A DNA stretch of 64,000 nucleotides from Clostridium sp. 1001271st1 H5 (GTDB lineage Bacteria; Bacillota; Clostridia; Lachnospirales; Lachnospiraceae), in contig NZ_SPHO01000002.1 in assembly GCF_005845215.1 (NCBI RefSeq), forward strand, positions 62,001 to 126,000, given 5' to 3'. Shown here one piece after another: positions 27,690-35,834 of the stretch. Under the pieces are notes generated by a model. The model had not been told where the DNA came from, did not search any database, and was given only the letters and a program-made list of their open reading frames with translations. The position numbers were made by a program, and so were the translations under genes. Each line of letters starts with the position of its first letter. Positions within the stretch are counted from its first letter, which is position 1.

Positions 27690-28463
27690 TTAATATCCCA
27701 GCAGCAGGCCGCCGGTCATATCCACGCATGTTCCTACGGCCAGCTCACATTTATCGCTGGCCAGAAACGCCACCATGGTTCCGATTTCCCATGGCTCCCC
27801 CACCCGTTTTAAGGGAACCCTTTCCACCCGCTGGTTGAATTCATCGCGGTTTGTCTCATACTGTGTTTTTAGTGTATTAGCCATTACAAAACCCGGCATG
27901 ACGCCGTTGACATGTATTCCATATTCAGTCAGGTCCACGGCCAGGGAGTGGGTCAGCCCTGTTTCACCGGATTTGTTGCACACATAGCAGACGCGTCCTT
28001 TTGTGGTGGAGGTACAGGATGCTTTGGAGAGTATGTTTACAATCCATCCTCTTCTTTTAGCAGGTATTACCCTGCGCGCAAACTCCCTTGACATCAGGAA
28101 CTGTCCGGTTAGATTGTCGTTTAAACACTGGTTCCAGTCCTCCAGTGTGATATCGGTAAACTTCTTGGAAACACCGCGGCCCGCATTATTCACCAGAATA
28201 TCAACCTGGCCGAAATTCTGAATGGCGCAGTCAAATATGGCTGCCACATCCTCTTCCTTTCCCACATCCCCCTGTACGGCCGCTGTCCTGATTCCATAGT
28301 GCTCTGAAAGGTAGCCGGCAAATTCCAGGCAGGCTTCTCTGTTGCGGTGGTAATTGATAACCAGGTTGGCGCCTTCCTGCGCAAACACTTCACTGATTCC
28401 GGCTCCGATTCCCTTGGAACCGCCGGATATGATGACTGTTTTTCCTTTATGGCCTAAATCCAT
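27690..28463 (-). CDS. SDR-family oxidoreductase
   Basis: A 257-aa short-chain dehydrogenase. The cofactor loop is ISGGSKGIGAGIS, then NNAGRG. The active site is Ser in ILSKAS and Tyr-x-x-x-Lys in CYVCNKSGE. It is the first gene of the minus arm, with promoter TTGACA/TACAAT upstream and ribosome binding site AGAGGAGG. A second SDR (32191) sits in the plus arm; both start with MDLG-[HL]-KGK, suggesting an old duplication. Confidence 0.93.
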   Translation of the reverse strand: MDLGHKGKTVIISGGSKGIGAGISEVFAQEGANLVINYHRNREACLEFAGYLSEHYGIRTAAVQGDVGKEEDVAAIFDCAIQNFGQVDILVNNAGRGVSKKFTDITLEDWNQCLNDNLTGQFLMSREFARRVIPAKRRGWIVNILSKASCTSTTKGRVCYVCNKSGETGLTHSLAVDLTEYGIHVNGVMPGFVMANTLKTQYETNRDEFNQRVERVPLKRVGEPWEIGTMVAFLASDKCELAVGTCVDMTGGLLLGY

Positions 28464-28511
28464 GTATAACCTCCTCTTGTATTTTGTTTGTCTGTTAATG
28501 ATTCTACCTAT

Positions 28512-28539
28512 ATTGTATCTAATTTGTCCTTTTTGTCAA
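28512..28539 (-). promoter_or_regulatory. Promoter of the minus arm (SDR to GntR)
   Basis: On the minus strand TTGACA (28539-28534), 16 bases, TACAAT (28517-28512). Its -35 region is one half of a 12-bp inverted repeat (see next entry). Confidence 0.75.
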
Positions 28540-28578
28540 TATAAAATTAAATCAATTTGCAAAAAGTATATTGACAAA
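28532..28578. promoter_or_regulatory. Inverted repeat joining the two divergent -35 boxes
   Basis: TTTGTCAATATA (28532-28543) is the exact reverse complement of TATATTGACAAA (28567-28578). Each half contains the -35 of one of the two divergent promoters. The symmetry invites a shared regulator, but it could also simply reflect two good -35 boxes with AT flanks. Confidence 0.55.
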
Positions 28579-28605
28579 TTGAATCACATGCATTATGGTA
28601 TAGAC
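28571..28605 (+). promoter_or_regulatory. PTS operon promoter with a GntR-type operator word
   Basis: TTGACA (28571-28576), 17 bases, TATGGT (28594-28599). GTATAGAC (28598-28605) overlaps the -10 and fits the GTMTAKAC core known for HutC-type GntR regulators. Both regulators of this cluster are of that type, so repression by one of them is likely (inference). Confidence 0.7.
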
Positions 28606-28658
28606 ATACAAATAAAACAAAATTACACAAAAAAATGCTTAAGGAGGTGCGAGATTTA

Positions 28659-29153
28659 ATGAGTAATGTAGTAATGACAAGGGTTGATGCCAGGCTGATT
28701 CACGGTCAGGTAGCGGTGCGCTGGACAAAGGTCCTGCAGGCCAAGAAGATTGTGGTGGTTGACAACAAGTCGGCAGCTGACGATTTTCTGACAGAGCTGC
28801 TGCTTCTGGCAGCCCCCCAGGGTGTCACGGTCCAGGTAATGGATGAGGCAAAGGCGCTGGAGGAATGGAAAAAGGACGGATATGGGGAACAGAACACCAT
28901 TATTATTTTCCAGAACATTGACACGGCCAAGCGGTGTTATGACCAGGGGCTGAATTACACATCCATCAACATAGGACAGGTACCCAAGATGGCGGACAGG
29001 CCATACCACGCAAACAATACCTGCCACCTGAGTGAGGTGGAGCTGAATGCCCTGAAAGGACTGAACGGAGACGGCGTAAGGGTCTATTTCCATCCCACGC
29101 CGGAGGACAAGCTGGTTGAATTTGAAGCTGCATATAAGAAGCTGAAGGGATAA
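28659..29153 (+). CDS. PTS IIB component, mannose/fructose/sorbose family
   Basis: A 164-aa cytosolic phosphocarrier that passes phosphate from IIA to the incoming sugar. The phosphorylated His15 lies in ARLIHGQVAVRW. The length is normal for the family. ATG 28659 is set by AAGGAGGTG; an upstream in-frame ATG at 28635 lies before that site. It is the first gene of the nine-gene plus arm. Confidence 0.95.
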   Translation: MSNVVMTRVDARLIHGQVAVRWTKVLQAKKIVVVDNKSAADDFLTELLLLAAPQGVTVQVMDEAKALEEWKKDGYGEQNTIIIFQNIDTAKRCYDQGLNYTSINIGQVPKMADRPYHANNTCHLSEVELNALKGLNGDGVRVYFHPTPEDKLVEFEAAYKKLKG

Positions 29154-29217
29154 TAGAGACAATCGTATCTTGAATCTGAAGGGATAATGATTTGCAAAAT
29201 GTGATGGAGGGGAAAGA

Positions 29218-30822
29218 ATGGAATTATCAGTTTTACATTGCTTTTTGATAGCTGTATGGTATTGGGTCATAAACTGTGATTTAGGTAATCTGGGAAGGGC
29301 GTTGATGAACCCCTGTTTAAACGGCGTGCTGTTCGGACTGGTTTTCGGGGATGTGGTAACCGGCACGATTATCGGCGCAACCATTAATATTATGTACATA
29401 TCAATCGCTGCAGTGGGCGCCAACATGCCGGCAGACGATTCGCTGGCAGCCTGTGTGGCCATACCGGTTGCACTGACCTCGGGTCTGGACCCGGCAACCG
29501 CAGTTCTTCTGGCAACTCCTTTTGGTATCCTTGGCACGTTTATGGACAACGCGAGAAGAATGGTAAACGGCTACTGGAACCGCAAGGCGCACAGGGATGC
29601 ACAGGCCCTTAACTTTAAGGGAATCACCATGGACGGCACGATTTATCCGTTCCTGACACAGTTCATAGTACGTGTCCCCATTGTCTTTGCCATCATGCTG
29701 GGCGTCAGCAGAGGCACCACAGCCATTCTTGACGTGGTACCCCAGTGGCTGCTTACCGGCCTGTCCGTGGTAGGCGGCATTCTTCCGGGATTCGGACTTG
29801 TACTCTGCGCAACCTTTATCGGAAAGAAGAATTTCCTTCCCTTCTTTGCACTGGGCTTTTTCTCCATGAAGATATTTGGCTTTACCACCCTGGTTGCTGC
29901 TGTGTTCGGCATTATCCTGGCAATTGTATATGTGCAGCTGGCTTATCCGAAGCAGGAGGGGGAGGAACCCTTTGATATGTCTATTTTTAAGAAAAAGGGC
30001 GGTTTTGAAGGCGCCCTTACAAAACGGGACTGCCACAGGACTGCGTGGAGGGTCATGCTGGGGCACCGGTTCGGCAACAGCCTGGAAGCCATGTATGGTA
30101 CCGGCGTGGGCTATGCCATGATGCCTGCCCTGAGAAAGCTGTATAAGGGAAAGGATGAGGAACTGAAAGAAGCAATGGACCGCCACCTGCTTCCGTATAT
30201 ATCTGAGATGTCCCTTGGAAACTGTATCATGGGTGCCGCCCTGGCTATGGAAGAGGAGATTGCAGCAGGTTCAGAAGGAATTGACGGTGACGATGTGATT
30301 ACCCTTAAGTCGTCCCTGATGGGGCCCTTTGCAGGCTTTGGTGATTCCCTGCTCTGGTCTACCTATGCGCCTGTTGTCAGGACTGTATTTATCCCGTTTG
30401 CATTGGGCGGCTCCGTACTGGCCGGACTTCTCATGGAGCCATTCATCCGTTTCAGCGCATGTCTGGCAAGTATCTGGTCCTTTGACCTGGGTTATAAGAT
30501 GGGTAAACGTTCCCTGATAGCCCTGCTCAGAGGCGGCTGGATGAAGAAGCTTATGGCGGGCGCCGGTGTCATGGGAATGTTCATGCTGGGAGCCATGGGC
30601 TCCAGCTATTGCAAGCTGAATCTGGCGCTTTCCATTGCAAGTGAGACCCTGGGCGGCGCGATTTCCATTCAGGAAAAGCTGGACGGCATCCTGCCCGGAC
30701 TGCTTCCGTTTATCCTGATGATGGGTGTGTATTCCTACTTTGAAAAAGGCGGTAAGTATTTAAGGCTGATTATCATTACGCTGGTGGCCTGTCTTGCAGG
30801 AGCGTTCCTGGGTATTGTATAA
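29218..30822 (+). CDS. Fused PTS IIC-IID membrane component, mannose family
   Basis: A 534-aa membrane protein. Residues 1-250 are a IIC domain with multiple spans (CLNGVLFGLVFGDVVTGTIIGATINIMYISI..., PVALTSGLDP). From about 266 (ALTKRDCHRTAWRVMLGHRFGNSLE) to the end is a IID domain with the typical GTGVGYAMMPALRKLY, RHLLPYISEM and AMEEE segments and C-terminal spans. In nearly all mannose-type systems these are two proteins. Here the frame is continuous, the linker (about 243-265, PKQEGEEPFDMSIFKKKGG) is short, and both domains have full length. No separate IID gene follows. The ribosome binding site is ATGGAGGGGAA. Confidence 0.92.
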   Translation: MELSVLHCFLIAVWYWVINCDLGNLGRALMNPCLNGVLFGLVFGDVVTGTIIGATINIMYISIAAVGANMPADDSLAACVAIPVALTSGLDPATAVLLATPFGILGTFMDNARRMVNGYWNRKAHRDAQALNFKGITMDGTIYPFLTQFIVRVPIVFAIMLGVSRGTTAILDVVPQWLLTGLSVVGGILPGFGLVLCATFIGKKNFLPFFALGFFSMKIFGFTTLVAAVFGIILAIVYVQLAYPKQEGEEPFDMSIFKKKGGFEGALTKRDCHRTAWRVMLGHRFGNSLEAMYGTGVGYAMMPALRKLYKGKDEELKEAMDRHLLPYISEMSLGNCIMGAALAMEEEIAAGSEGIDGDDVITLKSSLMGPFAGFGDSLLWSTYAPVVRTVFIPFALGGSVLAGLLMEPFIRFSACLASIWSFDLGYKMGKRSLIALLRGGWMKKLMAGAGVMGMFMLGAMGSSYCKLNLALSIASETLGGAISIQEKLDGILPGLLPFILMMGVYSYFEKGGKYLRLIIITLVACLAGAFLGIV

Positions 30823-30902
30823 GACAGCAGCTGTTATGGGACAGTGGGGGGATGCCTGAATCCGCGTCCCCTTACCATCCCCTGAAAATGGAGGAGATTA
30901 TT

Positions 30903-31733
30903 ATGTTAGTCAATATGTGCGATATTTTAAGAAAATCAAGGGAAGGCAAATATGGTGTGGTGGCTCCTAATATATGCAATGAGGATACTGCCAGGGCAGC
31001 CATAGAGGTGGCTGAGGAGAACCGTGCGCCCCTGATTCTGGATGTAATCTTTAATGTAAATCCCGATATCCCCCTTTTTGCCGATATATGCGGGAAGCTG
31101 GCCGGGAAGGCATCGGTTCCCGTGGCGCTGAATCTGGACCACGGCGGATGCTTTGAGCACGCCATGATTGCGCTGCGGGCAGGTTTTTCCTCCATTATGG
31201 TGGACCGTTCAAGCCTTCCCTATGAGGAGAATGTGGCGGAGGTTGCGGAACTGGTTAAAATCGCCCACGCAGTAGGTGTCAGCGTGGAGGCGGAATTAGG
31301 ACATGTGGGAAGCGGAGAGCAGTATGACGCGGACCGCAATGCAGGGCTGACCGACCCGGGACAGGCAAAGGCCTATGTGGAGGCAACAGGCATAGACGCA
31401 CTGGCAATTGCAATCGGAACAGCCCACGGAAAATATGTGGGCACACCCTATCTGGATTTTGAACTTCTGGAAAAAATATACAACGAAGTGGAGATACCCC
31501 TGGTACTTCACGGAGGCTCAGGCTCAGGAGATGAGAACCTGGCCAGGGCCACAAGCATGGGCATCACCAAGGTTAACATAGGAACAGACCTGTTCCAGGC
31601 AGGAATTGATAATCTGCTGGCGCATCACAGTGAAATCAAAAGGGCTCATCTGGGATATCAGCTGATGGCAGACGGATACAAGGCAAAACTGCTTCACTAT
31701 ATGAAATTATTTAATCAGTGCGGTAAGGCATAG
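30903..31733 (+). CDS. Class II ketose-bisphosphate aldolase
   Basis: A 276-aa Zn aldolase. Motifs are LNLDHGG, VEAELGHVGSGEQ, IGTAHGKYVG, VLHGGSGSG and KVNIGTDL, resembling the GatY/FBA class. ATG 30903 (MLVNMCDIL) follows AATGGAGGAG; the frame from 30852 has no ribosome binding site. It sits between the membrane component and IIA of the PTS, so it most likely cleaves a phosphorylated product of the imported sugar. Confidence 0.93.
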   Translation: MLVNMCDILRKSREGKYGVVAPNICNEDTARAAIEVAEENRAPLILDVIFNVNPDIPLFADICGKLAGKASVPVALNLDHGGCFEHAMIALRAGFSSIMVDRSSLPYEENVAEVAELVKIAHAVGVSVEAELGHVGSGEQYDADRNAGLTDPGQAKAYVEATGIDALAIAIGTAHGKYVGTPYLDFELLEKIYNEVEIPLVLHGGSGSGDENLARATSMGITKVNIGTDLFQAGIDNLLAHHSEIKRAHLGYQLMADGYKAKLLHYMKLFNQCGKA

Positions 31734-31745
31734 AAAGGAGGATAT

Positions 31746-32174
31746 ATGGAACAGCAGGTACCGGCAATACTGGTCATTTCCCACGGATTTTTCTGCAGGG
31801 AGCTGGTTAACTCCGTCAAGATGGTATTTGGGGATGTTGCCAGGCTGGACAGCCTTCCCCTGGAGGAGGGAATGGACCCGGAAACGTATGAGGAACAGCT
31901 GAATCAGCTGATTGACTCTTATGACGGAAATGTATTTGTATGTGTGGATATTATGGGCGGCACACCCTTTAAATCCCTTGCAAAGGCAGCCCGTACACGA
32001 TGCTTATATGGGGTTGCGGGGGTCAGCATGCCCATGCTGATAGAGGTATTATCAGACCGTGACCAGATGGATAAAAAGAAACTGGCTGCACAGGCTGCTT
32101 CTGTCTGCAGGGATATGGTAATGGATCTCACGGAGTATATGGAGAAGATGCACAGGATTGGATTAGGGGAATAG
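31746..32174 (+). CDS. PTS IIA component, mannose/fructose family
   Basis: A 142-aa phosphocarrier. His13 in VISHGFFCREL is the expected phosphorylation site; the family signature DIMGGTPF is present at about 60-67. It accepts phosphate from HPr, encoded four genes downstream (33822). The ribosome binding site is AAAGGAGG. Confidence 0.94.
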   Translation: MEQQVPAILVISHGFFCRELVNSVKMVFGDVARLDSLPLEEGMDPETYEEQLNQLIDSYDGNVFVCVDIMGGTPFKSLAKAARTRCLYGVAGVSMPMLIEVLSDRDQMDKKKLAAQAASVCRDMVMDLTEYMEKMHRIGLGE

Positions 32175-32190
32175 ACAGTAAGGAGGCACC

Positions 32191-32952
32191 ATGGATTTAG
32201 GTTTAAAAGGAAAAGTTGCGATTGTGACCGGAGGCGGACGGGGTATCGGCAAAGGCTGCAGTACGGTCCTGGCCCAGGAGGGATGCAGCCTGGCAATTGC
32301 CGACCTGGCCCATGACGGGGACACAAGGGCCTATATGGACGGGCTTGTGAAGCAATATGGGGTGGATGTGCTGGAGCTGAACGCAGATGTCAGCGATGAA
32401 AACCAGATTGATATGATTTTCCAGGCTGCACTGGAGCATTTCGGCAGAGTGGATATCCTGATTAACAATGCGGGCAGGGGCGCCATCCGCAAGCCGTTCC
32501 ACCAGCTCACCACAGAGGAATGGAGGTCGGTACAGGAGATTACGCTTAACAGCCAGTTCTTTATGAGCCGCAAATTTGTAAAATACTGCCGGGATAATGA
32601 CCGTCCTGGCAGCATAGTCAATGTACTGTCCAAGTCTGCATTTACCACAAACAGCAAGGACAATACCACATACATCAGCGCCAAAATGGGCGCATACGGA
32701 CTTACCAAGGGTATTGCCAATGAAATGGCTCCCTACGGTATCCGGGTCAACGGAATTGTGCCCGGCTATGTACAGACAGAGCGTACATATCCGGACGGGG
32801 ATGCAAGGACAGAACGGATGCGTGCGCTGCTTCCCACAGGAAAATTCACCCTGCCCATTGAGATTGGACAGGTTGCCGCATTCCTGTGTTCGGACTGCTC
32901 GTCGCAGATTATTGGGGCAGCCATAGACTGTTCCGGCGGAACAATGCTCTAA
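32191..32952 (+). CDS. SDR-family oxidoreductase
   Basis: A 253-aa short-chain dehydrogenase. The cofactor loop is VTGGGRGIGKG, NNAGRGA follows, and the active site is Ser in VLSKSA plus Tyr-x-x-x-Lys in TYISAKMG. It probably oxidises or reduces a carbon of the PTS substrate before the aldolase step (inference). The ribosome binding site is TAAGGAGG. It parallels the SDR at 27690 in the opposite arm. Confidence 0.93.
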   Translation: MDLGLKGKVAIVTGGGRGIGKGCSTVLAQEGCSLAIADLAHDGDTRAYMDGLVKQYGVDVLELNADVSDENQIDMIFQAALEHFGRVDILINNAGRGAIRKPFHQLTTEEWRSVQEITLNSQFFMSRKFVKYCRDNDRPGSIVNVLSKSAFTTNSKDNTTYISAKMGAYGLTKGIANEMAPYGIRVNGIVPGYVQTERTYPDGDARTERMRALLPTGKFTLPIEIGQVAAFLCSDCSSQIIGAAIDCSGGTML

Positions 32953-32999
32953 AAACCCGCCATATCATATGGAAGGCAGGTATTTTTGCAAAATAATTG

Positions 33000-33028
33000 T
33001 TGATTGTATCTCGTTCCACCAATATAAT
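33000..33028 (+). promoter_or_regulatory. Internal promoter before the second GntR gene
   Basis: TTGATT (33000-33005), 17 bases, TATAAT (33023-33028). It would let gntR, HPr, EI and the dehydrogenase be made independently of the first promoter. ATTGTATCT at 33003-33011 also occurs at 28512-28520 in the divergent control region. Confidence 0.65.
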
Positions 33029-33070
33029 ATAATTAATTATTATGCAAAAGTTTGGGAGGGGGGTATATCG

Positions 33071-33796
33071 ATGAAAAATCTCAATGTTTCAATGCCTTTA
33101 TATTATCAGATTGTTTCCGATATCAAGGCTAAAATTGAGGAGGGCATACTTGCTCCCGGCGATAAGCTGCCAACTGAGAACTCACTGAGTAAGACCTATC
33201 AGGTAAGCAGGGTTACGGTGCGCAACGCATTGAATGCGCTGGTTGAAACAAAGCTGGTGGAGCGCCAGCCAAACAGGGGATACTTTGTGGCAAAGCTGCG
33301 GGAGGGCGTCACATCCCATAAGGGATTCAGCCTTTATGATGATTTGGTGGCAGCGGGTTACACCCCCGGCTCCAAGATTCTTTCAATGACAACAGAGAGC
33401 TGCGGTTCACGCCTGGCAAGCATCTTTGGCTGCGCTCCCGAGGATTTGGTGATTGTCATCCACAGAATACGGCTTGCGGACCAGGTTCCCTTTGCAGAGG
33501 AAGTGAATTATCTGCCGTCGTGGCTCTTTGAGGGAATCAATCCCTGGGAGATGGAAACAAAGTCCCTGATAGAAATCATGGAAACCCAGTTTGGGGTAAA
33601 GATTGCATATTCCATGCAGACATTGAAGGCCAAGGTTCCCACAAAGGAGCAGAAGGAAGTATTGAACCTGACAACCAATGCGCCCCAGCTGTCCATACGC
33701 AGTAAGGTCTATGATAAGAGCGGGAAGGTTGTAAAATACACAAAGGTATTTTTCAGAACCGATATTGTGGAGTATAGTTTCGTCTGGACCGTATAG
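33071..33796 (+). CDS. GntR-family regulator (HutC/UTRA type)
   Basis: A 241-aa protein. The winged helix (about 8-75: PLYYQIVSDIKAKIEEGIL, SRVTVRNALNALVETKLVERQPNRGYFV) precedes a UTRA ligand domain. ATG 33071 follows GGGAGGGGGG. It is similar in design to the regulator at 23968. Its place in the PTS operon makes it the likely controller of the plus arm, perhaps sensing the sugar phosphate. Confidence 0.94.
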   Translation: MKNLNVSMPLYYQIVSDIKAKIEEGILAPGDKLPTENSLSKTYQVSRVTVRNALNALVETKLVERQPNRGYFVAKLREGVTSHKGFSLYDDLVAAGYTPGSKILSMTTESCGSRLASIFGCAPEDLVIVIHRIRLADQVPFAEEVNYLPSWLFEGINPWEMETKSLIEIMETQFGVKIAYSMQTLKAKVPTKEQKEVLNLTTNAPQLSIRSKVYDKSGKVVKYTKVFFRTDIVEYSFVWTV

Positions 33797-33821
33797 TACG
33801 TTAAAAAACGGAGGTTTGGAC

Positions 33822-34082
33822 ATGGTAGAACAAAATGTAACGATTATAAATAAGACAGGCCTGCATGCAAGACCCGCCAATGGTCTTGTCAGCCTGGTCA
33901 AGAAATACGGCAGCAGAATCAGCCTAATCAGGGATAATAAGACTGCCAATGCAAAAAGCATCATCAATGTGCTGACCCTGGATTTAAATCAGGGAGCCCA
34001 GGTGCTGGTCCGGGCTGAAGGCGAGGATGAGCAAGAGGCTCTTGAGGCGGTTGTCACGTATCTGGCTGAGCTGGCAGAATAA
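33822..34082 (+). CDS. HPr phosphocarrier protein
   Basis: An 86-aa HPr. Catalytic His15 is in KTGLHARPAN. Ser46 is present in NAKSIINVL, so regulatory phosphorylation by HPr kinase is possible, as in the general Gram-positive HPr. ATG 33822 follows CGGAGGTTTGGAC. It is followed after 17 bases by Enzyme I. An HPr inside a sugar-specific operon is unusual; whether it is the only HPr of the cell or a dedicated one cannot be told here. Confidence 0.96.
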   Translation: MVEQNVTIINKTGLHARPANGLVSLVKKYGSRISLIRDNKTANAKSIINVLTLDLNQGAQVLVRAEGEDEQEALEAVVTYLAELAE

Positions 34083-34099
34083 TCTGGAGGAGGACCACA

Positions 34100-35815
34100 A
34101 TGAAAAAATTGTCTGGTATTCCTGTTTCAGATGGAATCGCCATTGGCCGTGTGCTGAAGCTGGATAAGGAGGAACGCGCTGTCGAGGCGTACACAATCTG
34201 CGAGGAGGACATAGAAAAGGAAATCAGCCGCTTTACAGAGGCCCTGGGGAAGGTGGCCTGCCATGTGCAGGCACTGTATGAGTCCACAAAACAGAAGTTA
34301 AATGAAAGTGAAGCTGAGATTTTTGCGGCCCATTTATCGGTGATTGAGGACCCTATGATTGAGGATGGCGTAAAGGACCGGATTCGGGATGAAAGAATGA
34401 ATGTGGAGCAGGCCCTTAAGCTGACATTGGATGAGATAGAAGCTCTGTTTGCAGCCCTGGACGATGAATATCTCAGGGAGAGGGGCGCTGATGTCAGGGA
34501 CGTGGGCGGTCAGATAATGGACTATCTTCTGGGCAATGCATCCCTGGATTTAAGCAGGCTTCCCTATCCATGCATCATTGCAGCCAAAGACCTGACCCCC
34601 TCTGAAACCATGTCCATGGATTTCTCAAAAACCCTGGGCTTTATGACGGAGCAGGGAGGCAGGACATCCCACACAGCCATCATTTCCAGGTCCCTGGAGG
34701 TTCCTGCAGTGGTGGGAACCGGGGCCATGATGGAAGGGCTTAAGGATGAGGACTGGGTGATTCTGGATGCCCTGGAAGGCACAGTCATCATCAACCCGGA
34801 TGGAGAGCAGATTACATTTTATAAACAGAAGCAGGAGGAGTATCTGGCCGGAAAACAGCTGCTGGCCCAGCTTAAGGATAAGCCGGCCATGACAGAGGAC
34901 CATGCTGTTTTTGAACTGTGCGCCAACATAGGCAATCCGTCTGATGCGGACAGGATACTGGATTACGGCGCAGAGGGCATCGGGCTTTACAGAACGGAAT
35001 TCCTGTATATGGGAAATTCCCATTTTCCCACGGAGGAGGAACAGTTTACAGCCTACAAAGTGGTGGCGGAGAAGATGGGGGACAAGCCTGTCATTATCCG
35101 GACATTGGATATCGGAGGGGACAAGGAGCTTCCCTATTTCACCTTTGAACATGAAGAAAATCCATTTTTGGGCTGGCGTGCAATCCGTATCTGTCTGGAG
35201 CGGGTTGATGTTTTCAAGACACAGCTTCGTGCCATTCTGCGCGCAAGCGCCTTTGGCAATCTGAGAATCATGTATCCCATGATAATTTCAAAAGAAGAGC
35301 TTTTGCAGGCCAATGAAATACTTGAAGCCTGTAAGGGTGAACTGCGGTCTGAAGGGAGAGAATTCAACCCGGATATACAGGTTGGAATCATGGTGGAGAC
35401 GCCTGCCGCTGTTGCCATGTCAGAGGTACTGGCAAAATATGCGGACTTTTTCTCCATTGGCACCAACGATTTGTGCCAGTATACATTAGCGGTTGACAGG
35501 GGAAATGTGAAAATAGCCGGCCGGTATAATCCACTTCATCCCGCCGTGCTCAGGAGTATAAAAAAGGTGATTGATGCCGCCCATGCACAGGGAAAGCCGG
35601 TGGGCATGTGCGGTGAATTTGCCGGGGATGAAAGGGCGGCCGTTCTGCTGGCCGGGTTTGGGCTGGATGAGTTCAGTATGACCGCATCCAGCATTCCCAG
35701 GATAAAAAGATGCATACGCGGCATACGGATTGAAGAGGCCAGACAGACCGCTGCAAGGGTATTGGAAGCAGAGACAATAGAAGAAGTGAGACAATTGATT
35801 GGATATGAGAAGTAA
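34100..35815 (+). CDS. ptsI: PTS Enzyme I (phosphoenolpyruvate-protein phosphotransferase)
   Basis: A 571-aa enzyme that starts the relay from PEP. The phosphorylated His191 lies in GGRTSHTAI. The PEP-binding barrel has GLYRTEFL, GIMVETPAA and SIGTNDLCQY; the catalytic Cys is in GMCGEFAGD. The length is standard. The ribosome binding site is TGGAGGAGG. Together with HPr, IIA, IIB and IIC-IID it completes the phosphorelay within one operon. Confidence 0.96.
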   Translation: MKKLSGIPVSDGIAIGRVLKLDKEERAVEAYTICEEDIEKEISRFTEALGKVACHVQALYESTKQKLNESEAEIFAAHLSVIEDPMIEDGVKDRIRDERMNVEQALKLTLDEIEALFAALDDEYLRERGADVRDVGGQIMDYLLGNASLDLSRLPYPCIIAAKDLTPSETMSMDFSKTLGFMTEQGGRTSHTAIISRSLEVPAVVGTGAMMEGLKDEDWVILDALEGTVIINPDGEQITFYKQKQEEYLAGKQLLAQLKDKPAMTEDHAVFELCANIGNPSDADRILDYGAEGIGLYRTEFLYMGNSHFPTEEEQFTAYKVVAEKMGDKPVIIRTLDIGGDKELPYFTFEHEENPFLGWRAIRICLERVDVFKTQLRAILRASAFGNLRIMYPMIISKEELLQANEILEACKGELRSEGREFNPDIQVGIMVETPAAVAMSEVLAKYADFFSIGTNDLCQYTLAVDRGNVKIAGRYNPLHPAVLRSIKKVIDAAHAQGKPVGMCGEFAGDERAAVLLAGFGLDEFSMTASSIPRIKRCIRGIRIEEARQTAARVLEAETIEEVRQLIGYEK

Positions 35816-35834
35816 TCCGGAAAGGAATTGACAT

